From Maribacter antarcticus DSM 21422 (GTDB lineage Bacteria; Bacteroidota; Bacteroidia; Flavobacteriales; Flavobacteriaceae): 64,000 nucleotides of DNA. Within the stretch, counting starts at the first letter, position 1, and every line of letters starts with the position of its first letter. Of this stretch, positions 27,170-36,776 are shown piece after piece. Location: NCBI RefSeq assembly GCF_000621125.1, contig NZ_KK211214.1:561300-625299 (forward strand), given 5' to 3'. A model generated the notes under the pieces. It was not told where the DNA came from and made no database searches. It saw only the letters and a list, made by a program, of their open reading frames with translations. The position numbers and the translations under genes were made by a program.

Positions 27170-29509
27170 ATGATAAAAGCTATAATCAGAATAATAGGGC
27201 AAGCCACTAGACTTGACGAGTTTTATAAAAATGTAAGCATCCTATTGATACTACTTTTATTTTGCTCTTGCGCAGAAACCATTAAAATTGAACCAGAGGG
27301 TAGTGTGAATGATTTGCATTTTGACAGGCTTTCACAAGTTTGGGATGAAGCAATACCTCTTGGTAACGGAATGGTTGGGTCATTGATTTGGGAAAAAGAA
27401 GGAAAACTTCGTTTTTCTTTAGATCGTGCCGATCTTTGGGATTTACGCCCCATGGAAAATCTACAAATACCAGAATGGAAGTACAGTTGGGTGTATAATA
27501 AATGGAAAAAGGATGACTATAAACCGGTACAAGAGCTGTTCGACGTACCTTATGATAGGAGTCCTGCTCCTTCAAAAATACCGGGAGCTGCAATAGAATT
27601 TGATATTTCCGCTTTAGGTGAAGTAGCATCGGTTCACTTGTTCATTAAAAATGCGCTTTGCGAAGTAAAATGGAAAAACGGCGTACGGCTATTAACTTTT
27701 GTTCATGCTACAAAGCCTGTTGGCTGGTATAGGTTTGAGGGGCTAGATAAGGCGTTAGAGTACACCCTTGTTCCTCCTGCATATAATCTTAAAGGGCAGA
27801 ATGAAGTGGAAAGTCCGGTTGCTGGACAAGATTTAAGGAGGCTTGGATACCCTCAAGGTCAGGTTTCTAAGATAAATAATACGATTACTTATGAGCAAGA
27901 AGGTTGGGGAGGTTTTAAATATCAAGTGAATGTAACCGGGGGAATGAACGCTGGGGTTATGGAAGGCGTTTGGAGTATCAGTTCTGAATTTCCTGGTTGG
28001 GATGAAAAGCCATCTTCCAAAGAGGTTTCAAATGAAAATAGTACAGAGGGAGTAGCAAATGCTTTTAAAAATCATAAGGAGTGGTGGGCAGATTTTTGGT
28101 CCAAATCCTCTATTCAAATTCCCGATATCATTTTACAAAAGCAATGGTATCTAGAACAGTATAAATTTGGATCAGCTGCAAGGGCAGATGCACCGCCCAT
28201 TTCATTACAATCGGTTTGGACTGCTGATAATGGAAAGCTACCCCCTTGGAAAGGAGATTTTCATCATGACCTTAATACACAGTTAAGTTACTGGCCAGCG
28301 TATAGTGGCAACCATTTAGATGAAGAAATTGGTTTCTTAAATTGGCTCTGGAAATACCGAAAATCCTTTAAAAAGTATACAAAAGAGTATTATGAAACGG
28401 AAGGTTTAAATGTTCCAGGTGTCTCTACATTAGAAGGCGAACCTATGGGAGGGTGGATTCAATATGCCTTTGGACCAACGGTTTCTGCATGGCTTGGGCA
28501 TCATTTTTATTTGCATTGGCGGTATTCAATGGATAGAGCGTTTCTTGAAAATAGAGCGTACCCGTGGCTTAAGGATGTTGCAATTTTTCTTGAAGGTGTA
28601 TCCGAAATTAAGGAAGCGGGAATTAGGAAACTTCCTATTAGTTCTAGTCCGGAAATTAATAACAATGACCGAGACGCTTGGTTTGGAGAAACCACTAATT
28701 TTGATTTAGCACTTATAAGGTGGACGTATGAGAAAGCAGCAGAATTGGCCTTAGAGCTAGGGAAGGAAGAAGAAGCTAAAAGATGGAATGAGCTTTTATC
28801 GCAATGGCCAGATTTAGCGATTAATACCAATGGCTTAATGTTCACTCCGGAGTTGCCTTATGAAGATTCTCATAGACATTTTTCACACTTAGTAGGCTAT
28901 CACCCTTTAGGTCTTTTAGATTTTTCCAAAGGGGATGAGGATAAAAAAGTAATAAAGAGAACTATTGCCACTTTGGATAGTATAGGATCCTCAAAATGGG
29001 TAGGCTATTCATTTAGCTGGCTTGGAAATTTAAAGGCTAGGGCGTTTGACGGCGAAGGAGCGGCTGAAATTCTTAGGATTTTCGCAACTAGTTTTTGTTT
29101 ACCAAATAGCTTTCATGTTAATGGAGATCAGTCGGGCAAAGGATATTCGGATGCCACATATAGGCCTTTTACATTAGAAGGTAATTTTGCATTTGCGGCT
29201 GGTTTGCAGGAGATGCTGATTCAAAGTCATACCGGTATAGTTTATATTTTTCCAGCAATTCCTAAGGATTGGAAAGATGTAGCTTTTAGTCAACTACGAA
29301 CAGAAGGAGCATTTTTGGTTTCTGCGAAAATGGAAGATGGAAAAGTAACGCTATTACATATTGAAGCTACTAAAGGAGGTGATTTGAAATTAAAAATCCC
29401 TTTCGATACTACTAAATTTCAGTGCTCCCACGATTATTTAGTCGACAAAGGCGGGTTTTTAAATATTAAAACTAAACAAGGAGCCATCGTCCAATTTGTG
29501 AACTTATAA
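27170..29509 (+). CDS. GH95-like alpha-L-fucosidase/galactosidase lipoprotein
   Basis: A 779-residue lipoprotein (LLLFCSC lipobox after a long polar N-terminus). It has the GH95 layout: an N-terminal beta-sandwich with AIPLGNGMVGSLIW, an (alpha/alpha)6 barrel and a C-terminal beta domain. Conserved blocks are DLNTQLSYWPAYSGN (catalytic Asn region), SSSPEINN (expected acid Glu) and HRHFSHLVGYHPL. GH95 enzymes act by inversion on alpha-L-fucosides or alpha-L-galactosides. Divergence from textbook members leaves the substrate open. It closes the esterase cluster, suggesting an acetylated, fucose- or galactose-bearing hemicellulose or algal glycan. Confidence 0.8.
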   Translation: MIKAIIRIIGQATRLDEFYKNVSILLILLLFCSCAETIKIEPEGSVNDLHFDRLSQVWDEAIPLGNGMVGSLIWEKEGKLRFSLDRADLWDLRPMENLQIPEWKYSWVYNKWKKDDYKPVQELFDVPYDRSPAPSKIPGAAIEFDISALGEVASVHLFIKNALCEVKWKNGVRLLTFVHATKPVGWYRFEGLDKALEYTLVPPAYNLKGQNEVESPVAGQDLRRLGYPQGQVSKINNTITYEQEGWGGFKYQVNVTGGMNAGVMEGVWSISSEFPGWDEKPSSKEVSNENSTEGVANAFKNHKEWWADFWSKSSIQIPDIILQKQWYLEQYKFGSAARADAPPISLQSVWTADNGKLPPWKGDFHHDLNTQLSYWPAYSGNHLDEEIGFLNWLWKYRKSFKKYTKEYYETEGLNVPGVSTLEGEPMGGWIQYAFGPTVSAWLGHHFYLHWRYSMDRAFLENRAYPWLKDVAIFLEGVSEIKEAGIRKLPISSSPEINNNDRDAWFGETTNFDLALIRWTYEKAAELALELGKEEEAKRWNELLSQWPDLAINTNGLMFTPELPYEDSHRHFSHLVGYHPLGLLDFSKGDEDKKVIKRTIATLDSIGSSKWVGYSFSWLGNLKARAFDGEGAAEILRIFATSFCLPNSFHVNGDQSGKGYSDATYRPFTLEGNFAFAAGLQEMLIQSHTGIVYIFPAIPKDWKDVAFSQLRTEGAFLVSAKMEDGKVTLLHIEATKGGDLKLKIPFDTTKFQCSHDYLVDKGGFLNIKTKQGAIVQFVNL

Positions 29510-30298
29510 ATGACAGGGATTATTGTAAATAAACTGTAGTCGAATACATATAAGGAATTTAGATTTCACTAATGTTTTGGATTTAATGACTTTACTTATT
29601 GAGATTTAGAATTTCCCCAAACCAAATTTAGAGCAATTTAATATATACATGTGCCCCTGATATTTCTATGTTTAATTGAAGTTTTATCTTTTCTACTAAA
29701 AATGAATATTCCTTAAAGATGGAGAAGTGGATACTAGCCTATTTCAAAAGTCATAAAAAGATATTCAGATGATGTTGTATTTATGTTGCAAATTATGCAG
29801 ACTTCATTGCAAATATAAGTAAGTGTGAGAAAAAACCTCTTGATTTACATATGGTAGGAGAAGTTAAGATTGAGAGTAAGACATATAGAAAAACAGGTGT
29901 TTTTTAATTTACGGGTATTAACCATCTAAAGTTTTGTGATATAAAATCTGCCAAGGTTTAAAGAATGAGTATATCCTAATTAAGGAATGTAAATTTGCAT
30001 ATATAAAAATTGTATAGAAGGTTAATTTCCAAAATATTAAAGGAATAATACTAATAAAAAAGCACTTAATGTACTACGCGTTCTTTAGAACTATAATAAG
30101 TAAAACAAAAGCTCACTTCTTTCCAATGGATTATTGCAAACTTAATTATTGTTTTAAGTAACAAATATCATTTTTCGAAGTCAAACTAGTATACAATTGA
30201 TATTACCTTAATCAACTGCGTAGTCTATATTTTTAATGTAGTCTGTGTGGTAAATAGCATACTATTTTTTAATAATTTTAGATACAAAAAATCACTTT
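29510..30298. other. Intergenic region with no visible gene
   Basis: About 790 very AT-rich bases between the GH95-like gene and the TPR-AraC regulator. I see no open frame of interest, no RNA gene and no strong hairpin. Confidence 0.45.
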
Positions 30299-32026
30299 GT
30301 GAATTTATTCAAAATTAAATCATTCTTTGCGCTCGTTTTTTTTTCTTTATTTCAAGTGATTGTTCTTTCTCAAGAATCTAAAAATCGAAAGGAAGCTTTG
30401 GTTGATTCAGTTCTTAAATATTATGAAATAGACAGCTCGAAAGCGCACCAATTTATTAAGGAATCTATTTTAAAATCGATAAAGGATAATGATTCAAAAA
30501 GTACATTTAATGGCTATCATGTGCTTGTGATGTTTTATTACAAAAATCATAACGAAGCTAAAGTTGGGGAATATATAGATAGTCTTCTTTCTGTAGCAAA
30601 AAACAATAATTTGAAAATAGAATTATTGATGGGATATCATCTTAAAAATGATGATTTGAGAAGGACTTTTGGATATGACAACGAGAGAATATTTACTAAT
30701 ATTTTTGAGGCTATAGCACTAGCCAAAGAAATGAAGAACGAAATTTGGGAATGTAAATTTAACCAAGATATTTCGCAGTATTATATGTTTTCTGGGCAAT
30801 TTTATAAATCTATTTTACATAACAAAAAGAATTTATCAAAACTGAAAACTCTTTACAAGAGTGAGGACTACAAAAAATTTAAGGTTTGGGGAGTAAATCT
30901 AGAATCTACTTATTTAAGTATAGCAAAATCATATATACAGCTGAAAAAATTAGATTCAGCAAAGCTTTATAATTCTTTCGCCAAATCTATTTTAGATACC
31001 CTTGACAACAGTGGTTATCATGAATCTTATAAGTTTAAAAATAGCGTAAATCAACTAGAAATTGATTTACTTGAAAACAATCCTAACTCAGCAAAAAAAA
31101 AATTAAATGAAGCTTTAGCTATGATGCCGGATTACTTTAGAAAATCTACTAAGGATTTTTCTAAATCCTATTATTCTGGAATGATAAATTATGAGCAGGG
31201 AAATTTCAAAAAAGCCATTGGCTATTTTGAAGCTATTGATACCGTTCAAATAAAATCTGATGAAAGCATAAATTTTTTTTACCACGACCTGCACAAAACA
31301 CTTTACAAAACACTTTACAAGTCTTATCTAAAAACTAATAATATAAAACAAGCAGATTACTATTTTGAAAAACACTTGTCTTACATTAAAGGTCAAATAG
31401 ATACTAATAATTCTGCGAACTCTAATTTTAGTAAAATTGAAACAGACAATTATTACAAAGAGGTAGAAAAACTAAAAACACAACAATCAAAACAGAAATA
31501 TATTATAGTATTAATCTCTTTGTTATCCTTGTTTATTATTTTTATAACGGTTGTATTATATAAGAAAAAGCAAAAGGAGGATAAAGGTAAATTAGAAGTA
31601 TTGCTTGCAAAAATATCAGAGAAAGAACAAGCAATTGCAAAACCAAAGGAGGTTAATTTAAAAATTAAAGATTTAGAAGTTGAAAGGATTATTACGAAGC
31701 TGGAACAGTTGGAGAATAAGAAGTACTTTTTGAGAATAGACTGTACCGTTTCAAACCTGGCAAAAAAAATAAAAACAAATACCACCTACCTATCAAAAAT
31801 TATAAATTCGTATTATCAAAAAACGTTCACTGTTTATATAAATGATTTAAGAATAGAATTTGTTATTGATCGATTAAAAAATGACAAATTATTCAGGAGG
31901 TATTCCATAAAATCTATAGCAAATGAAATTGGTTTTAAAAGTAGCGAATCATTTAATTCAGCATTTAAAAAACGAACAGGTGTACTCCCTTCAACTTTAA
32001 TTAGAGCTCTTGAGAATAAGAATTAA
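30299..32026 (+). CDS. TPR-transmembrane-AraC transcriptional regulator
   Basis: A 575-residue protein. A signal peptide or first TM (FFALVFFSLFQVIVLSQ) is followed by a periplasmic TPR-like helical region (about 30-385), a TM segment at about 400-422 (YIIVLISLLSLFIIFITVVLY) and a cytoplasmic AraC-type double helix-turn-helix at about 475-570 (TVSNLAKKIKTNTTYLSKII and SIKSIANEIGFKSSESF). This is the flavobacterial TPR-AraC sensor layout, which senses a signal outside and binds DNA directly. The start is GTG at 30299. It precedes a LytTR gene and a SusCD operon, which it may control. Confidence 0.87.
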   Translation: MNLFKIKSFFALVFFSLFQVIVLSQESKNRKEALVDSVLKYYEIDSSKAHQFIKESILKSIKDNDSKSTFNGYHVLVMFYYKNHNEAKVGEYIDSLLSVAKNNNLKIELLMGYHLKNDDLRRTFGYDNERIFTNIFEAIALAKEMKNEIWECKFNQDISQYYMFSGQFYKSILHNKKNLSKLKTLYKSEDYKKFKVWGVNLESTYLSIAKSYIQLKKLDSAKLYNSFAKSILDTLDNSGYHESYKFKNSVNQLEIDLLENNPNSAKKKLNEALAMMPDYFRKSTKDFSKSYYSGMINYEQGNFKKAIGYFEAIDTVQIKSDESINFFYHDLHKTLYKTLYKSYLKTNNIKQADYYFEKHLSYIKGQIDTNNSANSNFSKIETDNYYKEVEKLKTQQSKQKYIIVLISLLSLFIIFITVVLYKKKQKEDKGKLEVLLAKISEKEQAIAKPKEVNLKIKDLEVERIITKLEQLENKKYFLRIDCTVSNLAKKIKTNTTYLSKIINSYYQKTFTVYINDLRIEFVIDRLKNDKLFRRYSIKSIANEIGFKSSESFNSAFKKRTGVLPSTLIRALENKN

Positions 32027-32490
32027 TTAATAAAAAAATAGGTTTACGTTGTTAGCCAGTTCTGCAATTTCTAATTTTTTCAGGATTACTTACACCTTAA
32101 GTGCATACATTCTTATTAAAGATTTTTACATACTTAATTTTATAAAATTAAGTATGTTGGTTTTTCCATAATTCGTTGTTTCTATTACAGTAAAATAGGG
32201 AAAAGCCTATGATATGTTCTTCATTGCTCATCATCTATTTAGCACGCTTATTTTTATAAAAATGGTTAGTGACTCTTGGATAAATAACATAATTAGTATA
32301 ACTTAGTGAAGTGGAGTAAGAGCGGACCGTATCACTTTTCATCGATATATTGGTTTTACAACTTTCGATTTTTTATGATAACCAATTAGTTTTAATCGAT
32401 GGTTATAGAAATTATTAACACTTTAATATTAGAAGCAACTTTAGTGTGAGTTATTGTAAAGGCGACAGCTAATATGGTCCATAAGACTTA

Positions 32491-32553
32491 ATCAATTATC
32501 AATTATCAAGCATCAATCATCAATCATCAATCAAAAATCAAAAATCAAAAATT
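32491..32553 (+). repeat. Heptanucleotide tandem repeat abutting a start codon
   Basis: Nine back-to-back 7-base units of the form ATCAATT/ATCAATC turning into AAAAATC run up to 4 bases before the ATG of the LytTR gene. Three consecutive copies of ATCAATC are identical. Changes in copy number would move the promoter or ribosome-binding region relative to the start codon. Confidence 0.9.
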
Positions 32554-32557
32554 AATC

Positions 32558-32893
32558 ATGATAAATTCATCAGTTAAAATCGTCATACCTGACGGCAATA
32601 AAAAGTATCTTTTTGATAAAAATGAAATAAAATTTATAAAGTCAGATCGATATTATGTGAATATTTTCTGTCTTAACAGAAAGGTGCTGATTAGGATAAC
32701 AATGAAAAGACTGGAACAGCTATTGCCTTCAGATTTTTTAAGAATAAACAAATCTATAATAGTGAACTCATCATTCATTGTTCGTATTGAAGAAACCAAA
32801 TCTTCTTGTTGTATTGTAATATCGGATGAAATTGAGCAACAGGTCACAGAAAAATATAAGCCAATATTCGATGATTATTTCTCTCTTATCTAG
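32558..32893 (+). CDS. Stand-alone LytTR DNA-binding protein
   Basis: A 111-residue cytoplasmic protein consisting of one LytTR domain. Typical elements are IKFIKSDRYYVNIF, LEQLLPSDFLRINKSIIVN and the closing FIVRIEE strand. No receiver domain is attached, unlike LytR/AgrA response regulators. Such short LytTR proteins usually bind direct repeats near their own or adjacent promoters. It lies between the TPR-AraC gene and the SusC gene, with 570 bases before the latter. A heptamer repeat ends just before its ATG and may tune its expression. Confidence 0.88.
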   Translation: MINSSVKIVIPDGNKKYLFDKNEIKFIKSDRYYVNIFCLNRKVLIRITMKRLEQLLPSDFLRINKSIIVNSSFIVRIEETKSSCCIVISDEIEQQVTEKYKPIFDDYFSLI

Positions 32894-33462
32894 CACATTT
32901 TATATCTGATATTTTGCATCGATTATAATTTATATATTATGTAATTATCTGTAAAATAAGCTTTGGGGTTAATCTCGTGCTCTTTCTTCAGTAAGATTTT
33001 GTACCATTAAATCTTACTGAAGAAATAATTATTTAAACAATTAGACTTCAAGTACATTGAAGTTGTTCTATTGTTGGACGTAATTCTTGTTGCAAATTAC
33101 CTGTCTTTAGTAACAAATTTTTAAAACGTATAGATTTTATAAGGTTATTTGAGTAATTGTTAAAAGGATAGTGGATGAGTGCATAAAGAAAAAATATTGG
33201 TATTGGCTCATTTTATCTTTCTTGTTTTTACCTAACCAATGATTTCTTTATTAATCATGAGTTTTACACGAATAGTACGGTTAGTGTTACATACTTCTTT
33301 TAATTCGTAAAGTTTTATAGCAAATTTTACGGGTTTCGTTTCAAACAAAATTATCACCTCTTTTTTTTTATTTCCTTGCGACGTCTTTAACTTTTCGTTA
33401 ACCTTTTTGACAGGTTGTAATGAATCGGTACGAGATAACTAACTCTTAATTTAATTTTAAAA
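32894..33462. other. Long leader region upstream of susC-like gene
   Basis: A 570-base non-coding region that must hold the promoter of the SusCD operon. A hairpin-like pair (AATCTTACTGAAGAA-type repeats at about 32985-33025) is visible. The segment 33335-33358 matches, inverted and with one difference over 21 bases, a stretch at 41111-41131. Confidence 0.45.
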
Positions 33463-36400
33463 ATGAGAACAAAACTAAATGGATTGTTAACGCTATTTTT
33501 GGCGTTAGTTGTGCAAATAACTTTTGCACAAGACAAAATGGTAACCGGGACGGTGACCGATCAATACGGGTTTCCTTTGCCCGGGGTTAACATAATTGTA
33601 GAAGGAACAACTAACGGAACTCAAACTGATTTTGATGGTAATTATACCATTACAGCAGCAACGGGTCAAACACTGTTTTTTACCTATATAGGGCAGAAGA
33701 ATGTTAAGCAGGCAGTAGGTGTAGGCAGCACGGTAAACGTGCAAATGGAAGAAGATACTCAAGCCTTAGATGAGGTAGTTGTTACGGCACAGGGTATCAA
33801 AAGAGAGAAAAAAGCTCTTGGATATGCCGTAGCAGAGGTTGACCAAGAAGCTTTGGAAGGTAGGTCAACGGGAGATGTAGCTAGAGTTCTTAATGGTAAA
33901 GTAGCTGGATTACAGATTACCAACCAAAGTGGTTTGGCAGGTTCGGGTACTAATGTAGTGATTCGTGGTTTGAGTTCCTTCAGCGGAAGTAACCAAGCAC
34001 TTTTTATTGTGGATGGAGTGCCGTTTAATTCCGATACGAATGCAGTATCTGCATCTTCGGGCAGTACTGACAGAAATAGTTTTTTAGAAGGTAATTCCGG
34101 ATCCAGTAGATTTTTAGACCTGGACCCTAATTCCATTGAAAGTGTCAGCGTACTAAAAGGTCTAGCTGCGGCCAACTTATACGGTTCTTTAGGCCGTAAT
34201 GGGGTGATTTTGATTACGACCAAAGGGGGTAGTAGTGCCGGTAGTGGGCCTTCGAAAAGCGAAATAACTGTCAATTCCTCCTACTTTTTTAATGAAATTT
34301 CCAATTTACCTAGCTACCAAAACGAATTTGGTAACGGGGGTGATCAGTTGTATCAGCCCTTCTTTAGTAATTTTGGTTCAAGCTTTAACCGTAACAACGT
34401 GGCTAGTTTTGAAAATGACCCAGGTGTACGAAATAGTGACCAGACTATACCGCACCCTTTTTCCCGATTCGGTAGTCAAGCCTTAAGGGACGCTTTTCCA
34501 GAATTTCAGGATGCACGTTTAGCGTATAGACCTTACCGGAGCGTAGAAGGGTTTTTTAAAACAGGGGGTACTGCAACAACCAATGTAAATTTTAGAAAAT
34601 CCTCGGACGACGGTAAAACGGCCTTCAACTTAAACTATGGTAATTTAGATGAGAACGGTTTTACACCCGGTAACAGCTTAACCAGAAATACTTTTGGTGT
34701 AGGAGGTAGAGCGGAACTTAGCAATAAGTTTACCGTCAATGGCACCATTAACTTTGCACGCACCAGTTTTAGATCACCGCCAGTAGCGGCAGCTAACGGC
34801 GGGACTGCAGAAGGTTCTCAGAGCTCCTCACTATTCTCTAATTTATTTTTTACACCACGTAGTGTGGATTTATTAGGGCAACCCTTCCAAAACCCACTTA
34901 CGGGAGGAAGCGTATATTATCGAACTGGGAACGATATTCAAAATCCTTTATGGACAGTGGCTAATGCCCAAGTATCCCAAAGAACCAATCGTATTTTTGG
35001 TCAAGCGCAGATTGGCTACAAGATCAATGACAAATTAAACTTATCATATAGGGCTGGTATTGATTTCTCTTCGGAGTTTAATACGACCTATCAAAACCGT
35101 GGAGGTACCGACGGTGGAGCTCGTTTGCAATCGGGCGTACTGCAAACATTCACCAACGACAACACCATCTTTGATCACAACTTGGTTTTGACCGGTCAAT
35201 ATGACTTGAGTGAAAAGGTAGGTTTCAATGTTACTCTTGGAGGTACTACTAGACGCGAAATATTTGAAAGAAATGGCGCAAATAGTGATACTCAACAAGT
35301 TTTTGGGGTGTTAAGACATTTTAATTTTGCCAATACCTTACCTATTCAGTTTACTAGTGAACGAAATATTGCAGGACTATATGCTCAATTAGAAACCGAT
35401 TATGATAACTGGGTCTTTTTAACACTAGCAGGCCGTAATGATTGGGTATCTAATTTTGCCGCTGACAATAGAAGTATTTTTTATCCAAGTGCTAGTATTT
35501 CGGTGCTGCCAACGGAAGTTATAAGCGGTTTAAAGGGTAATGCTTTGAATTACCTTAAACTTAGAGGTGGTATTGGAACTTCTGCCAACTTTGAAACCCA
35601 ATCGGTTTTTCCTGTTGCCACAGTCCTTAATCTTGATGTGCAAGATTTTGCAGATAATGCAGGAAACAATCTAATTAGTCAACAAGTCGGTCAAACACTT
35701 GGTAACCCTAATCTTAAACCTGAAACCTTGAGGGAGATAGAAGTTGGGATTGAATCTAGATGGTGGGATAGCCGTATTAGTTTAGATGTTTCACTATTTA
35801 CCAGGAAAACCAGCGATTTGATTATACAACAGCCTTTAGATCCAGCTACGGGTTTCTCACGAACGAATACCAATATTGGAGAAGTTACCAACGATGGTAT
35901 CGAAGTAGCTTTGGGTGTGGATATCTTCAGACCCAACAATCAAGGTGGATTTAATTGGAATTCCTCTATGAATTTCACTGCACTTGACCCTGTCGTGACC
36001 GATTTAGGACAGGATACAGAACAAATTATATACTCTGGTTTTAGTAATCTAGGGAATGCCGCGATTGAAGGAGAGCCTTTAGGGGTCTTGTTTGGAGGCC
36101 GTATTGACCGAGATGATGACGGGAATTTAGTTGTCGATCAAAGGGGGGATTATGCGACTGCAACCGAAAATGGTATCATAGGAGATCCAAACCCTGACTT
36201 TACGGCCAACTTCATAAATACCGTTTCGTATAAAAACTTTACTTTAAACTGGCAAATAGCTTATCAGCAAGGCGGTGATATCTATTCAGCCACTATTGGC
36301 GCTTTATTGGGAAGGGGAGTAACCGACGATAGTGTTGACCGACTAGGAACCTTTATTTTACCTGGCAACAACGTAACTAGAGATGGTGATGGAAATATTA

Positions 36401-36753
36401 CATCCAGTACACCAAATACGACCCAGATAACCGGTTTTGATCTGGTTTTCCGAAACCGTTCTGGATTTTTTGGGAAACGTGAAGCTGCCGTGTATGATGC
36501 CAGCCACATTCGTTTACAGGAAGTCTCCCTGGCCTATGCGATGACTGCTAAATCATTGGAAAGAACACCTTTTGGAAGTGTAACATTTACTGTTTCTGGA
36601 CGTAATTTGTTTGTTGACGCATTTAATACCCCAGACGGTATGAATTTTGATCCCAACGTTAACGGTTTGGGTGTAGGTAATGGAGCCGGATTCGACTTTT
36701 TGGCAGGACCTGCCGCTAGAAGCTACGGATTTGGAATTAAGGCAACGTTTTAA
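33463..36753 (+). CDS. SusC-like TonB-dependent outer-membrane transporter
   Basis: A 1096-residue outer-membrane protein. The signal peptide (MRTKLNGLLTLFLALVVQITFA) is followed by a carboxypeptidase-like regulatory domain (about 25-100, GTVTDQYGFPLPGVNI), a TonB-box-like LDEVVVTAQG, the plug domain (VIRGLSSF, LFIVDGVPF, SIESVSVLKG, NGVILITTKGG) and a long beta-barrel ending in Phe. It imports oligosaccharides together with the SusD-like lipoprotein encoded next. No glycoside hydrolase gene lies in the same operon, so the substrate cannot be inferred; the regulators upstream are not of the classic SusR or hybrid two-component type. Confidence 0.95.
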   Translation: MRTKLNGLLTLFLALVVQITFAQDKMVTGTVTDQYGFPLPGVNIIVEGTTNGTQTDFDGNYTITAATGQTLFFTYIGQKNVKQAVGVGSTVNVQMEEDTQALDEVVVTAQGIKREKKALGYAVAEVDQEALEGRSTGDVARVLNGKVAGLQITNQSGLAGSGTNVVIRGLSSFSGSNQALFIVDGVPFNSDTNAVSASSGSTDRNSFLEGNSGSSRFLDLDPNSIESVSVLKGLAAANLYGSLGRNGVILITTKGGSSAGSGPSKSEITVNSSYFFNEISNLPSYQNEFGNGGDQLYQPFFSNFGSSFNRNNVASFENDPGVRNSDQTIPHPFSRFGSQALRDAFPEFQDARLAYRPYRSVEGFFKTGGTATTNVNFRKSSDDGKTAFNLNYGNLDENGFTPGNSLTRNTFGVGGRAELSNKFTVNGTINFARTSFRSPPVAAANGGTAEGSQSSSLFSNLFFTPRSVDLLGQPFQNPLTGGSVYYRTGNDIQNPLWTVANAQVSQRTNRIFGQAQIGYKINDKLNLSYRAGIDFSSEFNTTYQNRGGTDGGARLQSGVLQTFTNDNTIFDHNLVLTGQYDLSEKVGFNVTLGGTTRREIFERNGANSDTQQVFGVLRHFNFANTLPIQFTSERNIAGLYAQLETDYDNWVFLTLAGRNDWVSNFAADNRSIFYPSASISVLPTEVISGLKGNALNYLKLRGGIGTSANFETQSVFPVATVLNLDVQDFADNAGNNLISQQVGQTLGNPNLKPETLREIEVGIESRWWDSRISLDVSLFTRKTSDLIIQQPLDPATGFSRTNTNIGEVTNDGIEVALGVDIFRPNNQGGFNWNSSMNFTALDPVVTDLGQDTEQIIYSGFSNLGNAAIEGEPLGVLFGGRIDRDDDGNLVVDQRGDYATATENGIIGDPNPDFTANFINTVSYKNFTLNWQIAYQQGGDIYSATIGALLGRGVTDDSVDRLGTFILPGNNVTRDGDGNITSSTPNTTQITGFDLVFRNRSGFFGKREAAVYDASHIRLQEVSLAYAMTAKSLERTPFGSVTFTVSGRNLFVDAFNTPDGMNFDPNVNGLGVGNGAGFDFLAGPAARSYGFGIKATF

Positions 36754-36776
36754 TGCACACATTTAAAATTGAAATA

